This document shows, in pieces, positions 12,541-24,410 of a DNA stretch of 64,000 nucleotides. The notes below the pieces were generated by a model. The model saw nothing but the letters and a program-made list of their open reading frames with translations. It did not search any database and was not told the DNA's origin. How positions within the stretch are numbered: the first letter of the stretch is position 1; the number at the start of each line of letters is the position of its first letter. Source of the DNA: Erpobdella octoculata (Eukaryota > Annelida > Clitellata > Hirudinida > Erpobdellidae); assembly GCA_963978895.1 (NCBI GenBank), contig OZ022238.1, positions 24,774,515-24,838,514 on the forward strand, written 5' to 3'. The position numbers were made by a program, and so were the translations under genes.

Positions 12541-15500
12541 TTAATCAACTGAGCACCTGAAAGATTTTTGCTGACAAACCAAGAGACCTCCATCTGTGAG
12601 GAAACAGTCTAACCATTGATGGAGAAAAGCTTCCTCCAATCCTCTCTGTATCAATAACATGTTGGATGCATATAAACATACAACCAAGTAACAATAATAC
12701 TTTCCAGTGCATTTGTCAATGGTTTCTTCTAATAATAAGCAATCAATCAATCAAATAAATCAAAACATAAACAACACACATCATTTTCTGCCATGAAATG
12801 CACAGGAAGCAGCTTCTCCTCTGCATCGACCAATGGCAAAAGTGCTCCTTGCTCCAGCCCATCACATGCCATCTCTGATGACGTGGCAGCATCTGAGTGG
12901 GCGTCAACTTCCGTAAATACGAGAGCGGAGAAGTGACCACGAGTGTACCCGAGGACAATCGGAGTGCACCAACAATATGAAGGGTCCCAGAAGAAGGGCA
13001 GATAAACTCCTTGAGAAACAAATATTTTAACTTATTATGATATTTAATGATATATTGATTAAAAATTAATAAATAAAAATAACAAACAAAAAAGTTCAAT
13101 GCTCACACAGACACAAGGTATGAGTGAATAAAATGAAATTCATGATTTAGTAGTTATTATAATTATTACAGGTGCTCTGTTTTTTCTAGGTTTCAATTGG
13201 TCTTTTTTATATGCTTTTATTAACTTTCACTTGTCCTGATGTCCATGGGATGTCCGTGGACGTTTTGAATCTCGGAAGATCATTATAAAATTCATCTGCT
13301 TCAAAAAAATTTATAGTTTAATTAAACAATAAAATTTAAGAAACAAAAATTATCACAAAATAAATTAAAGAAGCATATGATGTGACTAAAATGTTCATTG
13401 TCATAGTAACTATAAACATCTTTTGTTTACTATTCAACGAGGCAATATTTTTCCAATACTATGTTGCAGTGATATTTCAGTTACAACTTTTCAGTTACAG
13501 TTACAGTTAAAGTTACAACATTTTTCAGTTTCAGTTAAAGTTATTTTTCCACAAACATTTTTCAGTTACTATTACACTTATTTATTTTTAAGTTAAAGTT
13601 ACAGTTAACTGTAGATTTTATACACAGCCAAAAAAAAATCTAGATTTTTTTATTTATTTACAAAATGGTAAAACTTCGAGTTCATTTTCAAAAAAACACG
13701 AGTTTCTAGATTTTTGGAGAGCCTGTTTCTTTTTCCTGCAGTCATATCACTGCAAACCGAGAAGATGCGCTCCACATATGCTTCTGAAGCAGGTGCAGAG
13801 ATAAGGTCTTTAGCGAAGGCCGCTATTAGAGGATACACTGCCTCTGAGGCTGTCCAGAAACTTAATCCAGTTTCATTAGCAGCTAATCTTTTTGAAGCAC
13901 CAAGATAGGCATTAAGTTCTTCTTCAACAGAACTTCCGTGCCTAGATTGCTTGCTCGGAGAACTGGAAGCTTGCATTTCTTGGGCAAGCCTCTTAAATCT
14001 TTTTAACGGAGGTTGGTACAATTCATCAGAAGATGAAGATGCAACACTTGCTGGCATAAATGTAGAATTTAACACCTGTTAAATAAATGAATAAACTATA
14101 AGACAAATCCCAAGGCCATCTAGAATTTTTAATCTACATTTTAATCATAAACCATACTTTACCTTTTCTTTGATATATGTTTTTGCAGCATCAACAAGCT
14201 TCAACATATCATCACGCATAAGGCATGCTGAAACACTTGGATCCAGTAAGCAAGCAGCTGCAGGTAAGGCATCAAATTCTGGCGATGAAGCGTCTAAAAA
14301 TTTAGCAAACCTTTTTCGCAGAGACTGAAGCAACATCTGAGCCTGCAATTTTGGTAATGTTGTATCTTGGAGGTGAAGAGTTAACTCAGCTACAGCAGGA
14401 ATGAGTGATGACAGAGAAAGTGTCAGTTTGCAGATTATCTGTCATCTCTGCAAAAGGCTGTAAGAGTTTATGTAAATCTGCAACAGATTCCCATTCTGTG
14501 TTAGTTAGAGAATCGTGTCTCAATTCTTTTAAGATTTGCTCTAAGGGAGCCCGAATCGTCAACAATCTATCAACAACAAACAGTATTGAGTTCCACCTTG
14601 TTATACAATTCTTTACAACAACTTTTCCACACAAATTTATTAATTTTTCTTGTGCCACTGATGAGATTTTGATAAATTTCACCAATCCTTTTACTTTACA
14701 TAACAAGGTTCGATAAGTGTTATTCTTTTCAAGTTCCTTGACAACCAGTTGTAAAGTGTGTGCAACACACGGTAGTCTATGCAGTTGAACAATTTCTTCT
14801 AGGGATGAGTCTTCCATAACACTGTCTTCTGTCACTGAATCAAGTGCTTCATCATCTGAATAATCACTATCTGGCTCATTGAAATTTTCCTTTTCTATGT
14901 TAGCTACTTTTACAGCTTTGATCATGTTTGATCCATTATCTGTAACAACAAACAAGACTTTTGACCTGCTGATGTTCCAAGCTGTTAGAGTAGTAAGAAG
15001 TTTATCAGCCAACATATCCCCTGTATGTGGATGAGCAATCTGATGTAAATTCAAAACAACATGCACTGGTTGATTTTGGGATGGACTGTAAAATGAAGCT
15101 GACACAGCCAGATATGATGCTGTCAGGCTTTTTTTAGACCAGCAGTCCATGCTTATGACAATATATCGGGCAAGATTAAGATCTTCCTGGATACTAAAAC
15201 TCATGCCACGGTGTGCTGCATTTAGGAGTTTTATCATTCCAGATGAACCTGCACAAGAATTTTTATCTAATTTATAAAAATTAATTTAAATTAAAAAATA
15301 CATTTAAACACACACTTGGCAATGAATATTTCGGATCAGTAACTGTATGGTATTCTTGAACATCCGTGTTATTTAAAAATGTAGTTGGCAGACCAGTGCT
15401 TATAAATATTTTTGTCCAAAGTTCATCTCGCAGTTTGGTCTGGGGTGCATCTTTATCCCATTTTTGCTTTTTTTTGTTCTCTCCTTGGATAAAACTTGGC

Positions 15501-18500
15501 AAGCTTGGTTGCGAACTGGGCGGCACTAAGAACTGTAAAAAGGTATTGATAAAAAAGTCATTCTATACATTTGTCAGATTATTTATTTGAATCTTCGACT
15601 TAACGGATTTTGAATCGGAAATCTGATTTCACGGAATAGTGCAAAATTCTGATTAATCGAAGTCAGAAATATTTAGATAACCGATTTTGATATCCAATAT
15701 TAAGTATTACTATGTATATACTAGCTATATATATATATATATATATATAAATCTCGTGTCGTAGTGTTTGTGATTGAACTCCTCACTGAAAAAAAAACTA
15801 AATAACCTACCCCCTATCCTCAGACCTACCAAATGTACACAAATTTCATAAAAATCGGTTCAGCCGTTTCGGAGGAGTTTAATTAAAAAAATATTTAAAA
15901 CATTTACCTGCAGTGTAGGTTGAATGAGTTGAGCGGGATGGGCATTGTCCTTTTCTTTTAATATCAGAGAATTTGCTATTTCGTTGTGCTTGCTTTTTAA
16001 GTGATTCATCAAGTTCGTTGCATTTTTTCCTTTTAAAAAGCTACCGCAGTTTTCGATCTTGCACTTTGACTTGTCAACTGATAGCTCATAATCGAAATAT
16101 TTCCATACACTACTTTCTTGTTTTCTGCCACTATTGTTCTTGAACATTTTCTACAGAACGATCGCAACAGCACTATCAACTATCAAAAATAACAAAAGGC
16201 CGCGAATAACTAAACAGCACCATATATACTATTTGTTAGGTAACACCAAAGAACTCGATTTTTATCTTTAGATAAAAAAATAAATCTAATAATTAATTTA
16301 TTTAGAAAAAAATTACCTTAAAAATATTTTTCAGTTAATAATTATTTTTGTATTATTTAACTGAATTTATTATTCAGTTACTATTACAGTTAGAGTTATT
16401 TGCCGTATTTCAGTTACTATTACTATTACACTTAACTGACCGTTATTTTTCTATTATTTTCCGATTTCAGTTAGTGTTACAGTTAACTTGAATATCACTG
16501 CTATGTTGATATGAAACTTTTCAGCTATCTTAAAAGCATGTTTTTAATTTTTTAAATTAACTTTCACTTTTTACATATAAAGCATTACCAAAACTGTTAT
16601 ATCTCCTACAACTTAAGATGATTTGTGACATTATTATTTTGTATTTCTCCACATTATCGTCATTTACCCGTCACTGAATTGGTCAGATCTGAAACTAACA
16701 TTGCAAAACCACCTTGGTACTTCATCATGCAATGTTTCTAGTAACCTTCTGATTTAATTTCTAAAACAAAGTGCATATATTTTAAAATAAAACATTTCAG
16801 CTATAAACTTCTTGTTTATTACTGTACTGAACTTTTCAAACTGAAGACTATTTCAGGCTGCCAATTTACAAGTAATATAGTAGCATAAGTATTAAAAAAA
16901 CTTATTTTTTGAACAAACGCTTTATTTAAAAAAATTGTAAAATAAGTGGCGCTGGTGGCAGAGCGGTAACGCGTTCGCCTGTCGATCGTTAGGTCGGCAG
17001 TTCGATCCTCACCGGCGTCACCAGCGTAACTCCCTTAAGCAAGGAGTTCACTCGCATTGCTGAAGGGGTAGGCGCTTATAAATGGCTGCCTCTGCAAGTA
17101 CCCTTTCTCGCCTTCGAGCAAGACTTGTCTTGGAAAAAGCGTGTGCTAAATCTCAGTGTATTGAATTCTTAAACAAAACATCATTTTGGTGGCCTTGAGG
17201 TCCATTGATGAACTTATGCCACCTTTAAAAAGATTGTCCAACATTCATTCATTCATTCATTCATTGGCTGAATCCCGGGAATGTTTAAAATATGTCGCTA
17301 TATTGTGTCCTGGTAGGACTGTTCCACACCCAGTCAAAGAAAAAGATATCTTAAAGCCAAGAAACATAATTGTTTTGGCTGACATGGAACAACTAGAGAA
17401 CAGCATTCACATATAACGATATTCACATAGAACAATATTCACATAGAACAACATTAACATAGAACGATATTCACATAAAACAGCATTCACATAGAACAGC
17501 ATTCACATAGAACAATATTATTTTAGAACAACATTCAGATGGAATGACACATATAAAAAAAACATTTTGTATCTTTTGAAACCAAAGTAATCTTGTCAAC
17601 ATTGTAGCTATAGCAATTCTAACTCAATGAATGGTTGAATTAAAATACCAAATAAAAAAAACCTTGAAATCCAGCTAATCCAATGTTCTCGCCCTGAAAA
17701 CTCTTGACGTATTTTATGCCATAGACTATGATTGGTCGCTTTAGAATGTGGGCAAGTACCAATATGTGTACTTGCTCCAACGAGGCCCCTGTGTTTAATG
17801 ACAATAAATTAGAAAAACTAATTATTCTTTTAATCAAAATCCAATGAATAAATAAATATCATAGACAAAGTCAGATTAGGCATATCTGAGGAACTGTCCA
17901 ACTTGAAGCTCCTTCGACCAACAGCAATAAGTATTGTGTTTCAGTACTGCCATACTGATGATGTGCAACATTCTTTTACAAAAGTAAATACAGTATAATC
18001 CCACTATAAGTACCCTGGATATAAAATATAATTGGATATAACATACTGAAATTTTGGTCCATCACATTTGCCCATCTCCCCCATATTATATTACCCCAGC
18101 TATAATATATTTTGATATAACTTACATTTGGCTATGATATACTAAAATATTGGTCCCATTTACATTATTTCCCCTGTATATAACAGATTATTTAACTCAT
18201 TTACAAAGCATGACCTGCAAAATAAACATTTTTGCAGTAAATGTTTATTTTGCAGGTCATGCTAAAAAATATCATATTCCAATGTTTGCAGCCATTTGAG
18301 TTTATTTAAAAAAGATTTTAATATTTATAAAATATGAATGTGAAATATTGCAGCTTCATCATCTTATAACTTCCATAAACGAGATTATATAAATTTTACC
18401 CTCAATAATGACCTACATAATAACCATTTTGTTTGAATAACTCGACATCCATTGTAAAAATCAATGAAACATAGCTCAAGTGAATTAAATAAGTGACTTA

Positions 18501-21500
18501 TAGATATACTGGTGTAAATGCTATTGTCACATATGTTCATTGTCACAAATAACATAATAGAAGTTCACAAATGTACACTGTCATTATCATGCATTGTTAT
18601 ATATGCACATTTATACTCGGACTAATGCATCACATAAAAATATCCTCAATTTAACAATACAATTCATACAAATGAATGCTCAGAATCATGAAAAAATTTT
18701 GGAGACAAAACAGTCTGTTTACTGATGCAATAGAACTTTCTTTAAATGCAAATTTATGATTTGTTATCAACAAATAAAATATTTGACTTTTTCAGCAGCT
18801 TTAAAATTGGCTGAATAAAACTATTATAGCAACCATGTTGAAGAATATCGACTTATTGACTATTGGTGTTGGCAGGCTCTATAATGGAGAAAATATTGAT
18901 TGATTTAAAACCACTGACTTGCCAGCAATGAGTCTACATATACAGCTTCAGAGCAGTGAGCATGTGAGATAACCAGCATCAAAAATTTGAAAATAATCAG
19001 ATATAAAAAAAAAATTAAATGCCTCGGGAGAATGTCATGCCAATAACATGAAAAGAGGATTTGCATATGGAGAAATGGAAACTGATAATAAGTAATGCCA
19101 ACATTATTTTTGATCAATCGAAATGCTGGAAGTCCCTTGCAATTCAATTATTGTCATAATTTAATTTAATTCAATCAAACTAAACTAATTCTTTTATTTC
19201 TACAAATTCTACAATTACTTCAAATGTTTCATCAATGATACGAAAACTTGTAAAATAAAGCAACAATAAAAAATAAACAAACAAACAAACAAACATTAAA
19301 CTTATTAATAAAAAAAATAAACAAACAAACATTAAACTTATCAATAAATAAACAAACAAACAAACATTCAACTTATAAATAAACAAACATTAAACTTATC
19401 AATAAATAAACAAACAAACAAACATTAAACTTATCAATAAATAAACAAACAAACAAACAAACAAACATTAAACTTATAAATAAATAAACAAACATTAAAC
19501 TTATTAATAAATTAACAAACATTAAACTTATTAATAAATAAACAAACATTAAACTTATTAATAAATAAACAAACATTAAACTTATTAATAATCTAATTAA
19601 CAGACCAGGTTGTCGCGCTTGTAGCAAAACAGTTTTCCAGTCTTGACTAAGTTGATTTTCACTGAGAGTGTAGTTCATGAGATAAGCTTGAGCTAGCTCA
19701 CATTCCCTCCATCTTTGATAAAATCTTAATTAAATAAAAAATACTTTATATTAAAAATATCTAATTTAAAAAGTTTTGAAATGAAGTCAAAAAAATTATA
19801 TAATTATCACTCATTTAAAAAATTATATAATTATCAACCATTTAAAAAATTATATAATTATAAATCATTTAAAATATTATATAATTATCAATCATCTGAA
19901 AATATGCTTTAAACAAATTTATATCTATTTGAGATAACCAACAATGCCATTCGATTTAACCAAATAAGCACCACCCTCATTACTAGTCTAAGTATACAAA
20001 TAAACTAATAACATTACAACCCTTATAACTAAATAACTCCTAATTTGTTAATCATACTACAGCAAAAACTTAAAAGAAAACAGCAAAAATAACTTTAAAA
20101 AAAACTCACACTTCTGAGCAGTCGACAAGAGAATCAAAAAGTGCCTTCCTCAGTACATTTTCTGTGTCCATCACTCCCCAGGTTGCTTGAAGTATGGAAT
20201 CGAGCAAGCAGTCTCCAGCCGTTCTGTTCCACAATGGAAGAAGGTGACATCTCAAAGTTCCACTCAACTCTTTTGACCAGTTTATTGCCTTCTCATCTTC
20301 TAATTCTGTTGTGCCAGGATGGTATGTTAAGAAGATATGTGGTGATGATGATGATAAGAACTGAGATGATAATAGTAATGATAAATATGAATAGCAATTT
20401 TACTATACAAGTGAAAATAATATGAAATTGAAAATAACGGTAATAAAGATGTCGAATTACAACAAAATCGGTCCATGAAGGACTTTTTGGGCTTCCAGAC
20501 CATCCTACTAATAGGCAATTCCACCCTGTAACATTACCCTTTTTTCATACCACAAAATCTTCTTTGACACCTTCTTCCAAAGCCTTCTTTCACTGGAGAC
20601 ATACAAATCTCTTTAACATGCAGGCATCTAATCATTCTTGTCCTGAGTGACCAAAACCATTTTAATCATTCCTTCCTAATCATTTGCACATCCACTATAC
20701 CCACTTCAAGTCTGAACTTGAGACTCACTTTAGACTTGCATCAAACCATAAACTACTGCATGTCATCCACCTTCCTGCTTTTACTTTATTGCTTTGTGGT
20801 TCGGGCCGATAGAATAGAACCACCGTGTATCCTCCTATGCGTGTCGTAAAAGGCAACTAAAGAGAGGTTCGCAGGAAGGGCATCCGGGTAAAACTTTGCT
20901 CCAAATTCCATATGGGTAACAAAACAAAGAATTTCCTGCCGGCTCGGACGTCGCCTGATCAAACAAGGTCGACAAGGTCCGCGCTTCCTTTTCTGGGCCT
21001 AGACGGAAGTGAAAAGTTAGCTATGGGCTTGAAGAAGAATTTATGAGCTCGGCCTGAAGCGACAGTCTGCCCTGGATTGTGACTTGTGGAGGGGCCTGAT
21101 ATGGAAAAAACGTCCAACCCTAGCTTAGCGTGGAATAGGGACGTTTAAAAAATAAATGATGATGATGATGATCACATTTCACAGAAACCTGCCCAAAAAT
21201 TCAATACATTTTCCTTTTCAACATTCTAGGGAGCATCTCTGAATGACCAATTCTGAGTTAAACTCTTGAACTTCACTCAAGAAATTAGCTCTCAGATATT
21301 TTTGAGCTAGTTTTTATCACCTCTAACTTTTTCATTATCTCACACAAAATTTGAAAATAGAAAATTAATTTCACATCTCACAAGTAATGTTAACAAGGAC
21401 ATTATGTTAATAGTGAAATAAATCATTTGTGATAATGCTTAGGAACAAATAGCTGACCTTTTTGGGCATCAATGTCGAGTAACTCTTCAAAAAGTCTCTT

Positions 21501-23188
21501 TCTTGCAAGAGGATGAAGAGAAAGAATTTCTGTATTTAAATGTAGAAACACATTGAGGCTTATTTATCATATCATTGCTGAAAATTGACAAGTATCGATA
21601 TTATTATTCATTTCTATTATCAATAGTTTTGTAAATTTAAAGCGCCCTTAAAGTATTCCTATTAGATGCTATTAGAAGTTGTCAAATAATAATAAGGTCC
21701 ATGGTCCATTGCTTCAACCTGTTGTAACACTCCCTCATTGTATTCAACTTAACTTGACAATATTATAATCTAAACCATGAAAATAAAATATTGTAAGTTC
21801 AGCTAATGACAATTTCTGTTATAAATAAACACAAAACAAACAAAACAACTTGTACAAATGCAACAACAATAACAAGAAATCGGAATACTAAAATGTACAT
21901 GATAATTTGAGTTCATCTTAGGAGAAAAAAACTTAAAGATTCAATTAAATATAATCAGTGAATATATACTGAAAGTCACACAAATAATTTGTTTTTATTT
22001 TTATTAATAATATACAAGAAATAAAAACAGAAAAAATAATAAACCTGCAGGAAGAAGAAAAGTTGACATCTCAACAAAACGATGACATGGGAAGTTATCA
22101 TTCAATCCTCTTCTGTTTTCCAAACACAACTTCAACTCCTCATTGATCTGCACTGCAAGCTCATATGAAACCAGCGAAGGAACTCTCTTCTTTGCCTTGC
22201 TCTTTGAATCAGTTGATGTAAGCAGTACTGCCAGAATGTTTTCTCTTCTAAATCGAATGGCCAAGTGCACAAGAGTGTAGCCAGGAGCAAAAGCGCTCGG
22301 ACGACCCAACAGCTCCACTTCGGAACTGGTGAGCGAGCGGGTCGGCTTTCCCCCGGAAGCCAGGTATGTTTCCACAGCAATCATATCATTGTCAAGAACG
22401 CCACGACATGCCTCCAGCCAAAGCCAGTCATTTTCTGATGACTTCTCTTTTGAAGAAATCAAGGCAGTCATTAATGCAGCATCCCCTGTTTCTGGAGACA
22501 AACACCTGTCTCTTTTTCTTCTCATGTCATCAGATTTTGCAGAAGAAGCCAAAGAAAGTTCTCCAAAACTCTCTTCAAGTATGATTCTATTAGTGCCTCC
22601 TGATGCAACAGCAATCGAATCTGAAGAGATTTTGTTGATTTCATTTTCTTGCGAGATTCTGAGCTTTCTTGAAATCTGTCGGTTCTTGTGCTTGGAGAAA
22701 CCACAGTAGACACAAAAGCGACTTTGGAACCAATTTTTGTACGTACAAACATTACATGACCATTTCATGTTTATCTTCGAAGAGTTTTTGGCCCCAGCTG
22801 GTGATTTCTCAGACTCTGGTGAGTATAATTGGCATTCATCTGATTCTGAAGAATTATTCATGTCATAACTCTGACTCTCCCCAACTGATTTCTTTAATGA
22901 TTCTGGAGAGTTGAAAGACCTTCTAGGTGTTAAGCACTGCGTACATTTAAGAGCTCGTGGCCAGTTCAGAAAGGTACAAGCAGGACAGCTCCATTTGTCC
23001 TGATCAATCAAAACATTTTCAACTCCATCTGGCGAATGAACTCTAGGCAAGTCATCTAATCTACAATCTTGAGCTTCATCAATAAGCTTAGCCGGTTTTG
23101 CAGCACGACACAAAACACAAAACTTTGAGGCCGGCCAGTTTTCATATGTACAGTATTGACAAGCCCACTTCTGAACTAGGTATTCCAT
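12541..23188 (-). CDS. ZRANB1: ZRANB1/TRABID-like OTU deubiquitinase
   Basis: TRABID cleaves K29- and K33-linked ubiquitin chains in cytosol and nucleus and acts in Wnt-related signalling (family knowledge). Exons: 23188-22045, 21529-21458, 20305-20110, 19724-19606, 17788-17663, 13009-12780, 12645-12541. All splice phases agree, giving about 663 aa (human about 708). Three NZF fingers sit at about residues 8-30, 66-88 and 143-165, each W-x-C-x2-C-x10-C-x2-C. An ankyrin-like ubiquitin-binding region follows at about 255-365. The OTU domain has WNRTAGDCLLDS (catalytic Cys about 438) and LGYTRGHFSALV (His about 578). GASLEQVHILVLAHIL and RPIIVYGIKYVKSF are typical TRABID core. The start MEYLVQKWACQYC is at the expected distance before finger 1. 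The C-terminus (QQKSFRCSVD-stop) lacks the acidic tail I know from vertebrates. Intron 5 (4.65 kb) holds a hAT and a SINE; introns 3 and 4 hold tandem repeats. The last acceptor is slightly less certain. Confidence 0.95.
13200..13442 (-). repeat. Dispersed ~300-bp repeat, copy 1 (split by the hAT at 13467-16500)
   Basis: The reverse complement of 13200-13466 plus about 16509-16560 aligns with 55360-55730. Shared strings include AACAAAAGATGTTTATAGT, ATATGCTTCTTTAAT and GGACAAGTGAAAGTT. The hAT lies inside this copy; copy 2 shows the uninterrupted state. Confidence 0.8.
13650..16147 (-). pseudogene. hAT transposase (BED finger, catalytic core, dimerisation domain), one frameshift
   Basis: Exons can be placed at 16147-15908, 15532-about 15312, about 15246-14162 and 14078-13650. 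Exon 1 is a BED zinc finger: WKYFDYEL, C-x4-C (CKIENC), then HLKSKH. The second exon gives LVPPSSQPSLPSF. The third holds the RNase-H-like core (ARYIVISMDCWSKKSLTASY, VLFVVTDNGSNMIKA, LHRLPCVAHTLQLVVKELEK, NCITRWNS). The last exon holds the hAT C-terminal dimerisation block (PLIAAFAKDLISAPASEAY, ERIFSVCSDM, KRNRLSKNLETRVFLK). The frame shifts by one base near 14415-14430: the reading ends in HSCCS-stop while the next frame continues SLIPAVAELTLHLQ. This single lesson probably silences the copy; otherwise it looks nearly intact. It lies on the same strand as ZRANB1. Confidence 0.88.
15712..15890. repeat. Small AT-rich insertion with (AT)n start
   Basis: (TA)n at 15727-15748 leads into ATCTCGTGTCGTAGTGTTTG and ends with AAAATCGGTTCAGCCGTTTC. 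I recall this arrangement at the ends of non-autonomous Helitrons or Penelope-like elements. It lies inside a transposase intron of the hAT, so it is younger than, or co-amplified with, that element. Confidence 0.45.
16948..17268 (+). mobile_element. tRNA-derived SINE (head A, tail Y) with (ATTC)n end
   Basis: Head GGCGCTGGTGGCAGAGCGG with box-B-like GGTCGGCAGTTCGATCC, then core ACTCCCTTAAGCAAGGAG and TTCACTCGCATTGCT. From 17060 the sequence diverges completely from the tail at 10980-11140. It has its own tail, with GGCCTTGAGGTCCATTGATG, ending in ATTCATTCATTC at 17240-17268. It lies in ZRANB1 intron 5. Confidence 0.85.
17405..17540. repeat. Tandem 18-bp repeat, ATTCACATAGAACAATA-type
   Basis: About seven imperfect units of ATTCACATAGAACA plus a short spacer. 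Intronic; no coding value. Confidence 0.8.
18208..18262. repeat. Perfect 24-bp inverted repeat with 7-nt loop
   Basis: The left arm 18208-18231 starts GCATGACCTGCAAAATAA. The right arm 18239-18262 is its exact complement. The loop is TTGCAGT. It lies in ZRANB1 intron 4. It could be a tiny foldback element, a cruciform-prone site or a small-RNA precursor; nothing else identifies it. Confidence 0.9.
19262..19590. repeat. AAACAAACATTAAACTTATNAATAA minisatellite
   Basis: About twelve variable-length units joining (AAAC)n with ATTAAACTTATCAATAAAT fill 330 bp beside ZRANB1 exon 4. The repetitive hydrophobic frames on the minus strand are artefacts. Confidence 0.9.
19780..19895. repeat. Tandem ~28-bp AT-rich repeat
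   Basis: Four units of AATTATATAATTATCA joined by ATCATTTAAA. Confidence 0.8.
20785..21175 (+). mobile_element. RTE-like LINE or SINE 3' end with (GAT)n tail
   Basis: The block starts near CGGGCCGATAGAATAGAACC and contains TGCGTGTCGTAAAAGGCAAC and GGTTCGCAGGAAGGGCATCC. It ends in GGGACGTTTAAAAAATAAATG followed by (ATG)n at 21158-21171. It is much more GC-rich than the surrounding ZRANB1 intron. I recall GTCGTAAAAGGCGACTAA-like strings near the 3' ends of RTE-type elements; the class is inferred. Confidence 0.6.
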
Positions 23189-24410
23189 TTGAGTGATAGC
23201 TTTTTGAATACATCAAAATGGTTTTTAAATAACACAATTTCACCTAGCATGTGAATGATAAAATAGTAAAATTTAATAGCTGGAATGCTACTTCATAATG
23301 TTAAAAAAACACAATCAAAAGTTTCTATTTGGTAATCTCTTAATATAGCGTCCTTGGCCCATTTTAAAACCGAAACCAAATAATTACCACGTTAATAAAA
23401 TCAGCAACAGAGTAATAACAAAATGCATCAAAAAGAATATTTTGACAGAAAATCCTTTTAAAATGTCACTTTGAACAAAAATACTTAGCCGATATGCGGA
23501 GTGATATCATTATAAACATAAGTGCAATGAGAATTAGAGATAAACTATTACTGAAAAATATGAATTAAAGCCAGATGCTATTCGGATGTACGTCCGTCTA
23601 CTTGCTATTTTCACCACTATTGGGACTAGGTTCGTCTACTTCCAATATTTCTTGCTATTGTGAACTGCTTTTTTCAGATTTAAACTCTATTTCAACTGAA
23701 TTATGGAAGTAACATTTATTATTTTACGAGGTAACTTACTTAATAAACTGAGATGGATTTTGGACTTGTTGGCATAAAGAAAATTTAACAATATTTACTG
23801 GAAATTAAAAATCTACAAAAAGTTAGAGACATTTAATATTGACATACGAACACACAAAGTAATACACCTCAAAATTCTCCAACAGTGATTGAACGAGTAT
23901 ATCCATTCATTGAATTTTAACCAGCTTCACAAACATATTGCTCCAAAGAAAGTGGAGTATTCATCAAATAATTAACCTAAGTCATTGATAAGCTAGTTTA
24001 CAGGTTAAAACCTCACACTAATAGCCTCCAATAATGAGCAAATTTTAATTCAAAGCTGTTTTAATTCAAATTTCGTTATGCTCTTTTCAATATACCGGGA
24101 CTTAACTTTTCTGCTAGAAAAACTGCTAAAAAATCAAAAAGCAAAAGATAAAAACTGAAGTGAAGAATGATGGCAAACCCTCCCAGGGTTAAAAAACATG
24201 AAGACAAAAGGAGCGTGCAACTTTTCCACAAACCGAATTTTCCTTAAGCACTATGCAACTTTTTTTGTAAAAATAAGTCGAAAATATGTTTGTAGAAAAC
24301 TTTAAAAAAATGAGTTGATAACATCAGGTCTCTACTATTTCTAACAGATGAGAAAAGCTTGAAATTACAAATTATTATTTCTAATGAAATTACCCACCCC
24401 AAAAAAAAGA
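23189..24410. other. 5' flank of ZRANB1, no gene seen
   Basis: AT-rich. The only local feature is a partial direct repeat around CGTCTACTT(GC/CC)AATATT-like sequence at 23606-23660. The ZRANB1 promoter, and possibly an untranslated first exon, should lie here, but no motif identifies them. Confidence 0.5.

Larger units (their letters stand above)
13467..16500 (-). mobile_element. Structurally complete hAT transposon with 8-bp TSD, in ZRANB1 intron 5
   Basis: The termini are CAGTGATATTTCAGTTAC at 13467 and, reversed, CAGTGATATTCAAGTTAAC ending at 16500. The identical 8-bp CTATGTTG flanks the element at 13459-13466 and 16501-16508. CAGTG ends, an 8-bp TSD and the encoded transposase all fit the hAT superfamily. 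Both subterminal regions (13480-13600 and 16330-16490) are packed with variants of CAGTTACAGTTA and AGTTAAAGTTAC, plausible transposase binding sites. The second copy of the host repeat near 55399-55406 (TGACATAG) is the corresponding empty site. The AT-rich segment 15712-15890 inside a transposase intron looks like a separate small insertion. Confidence 0.93.

Noticed and set aside
16948..17022. tRNA gene on the plus strand
   Set aside because: Same head occurs with the SINE core at 11.1 kb; part of a SINE.
19180..19678. Hydrophobic LISLMFVYL-repeat proteins, minus strand
   Set aside because: Intronic minisatellite. Only its right part (19724-19606) is a real exon, belonging to ZRANB1.
22132..22914. 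Frames of 70-126 aa on both strands across ZRANB1 exon 1
   Set aside because: Shadows of the exon encoding the NZF fingers and ankyrin region.
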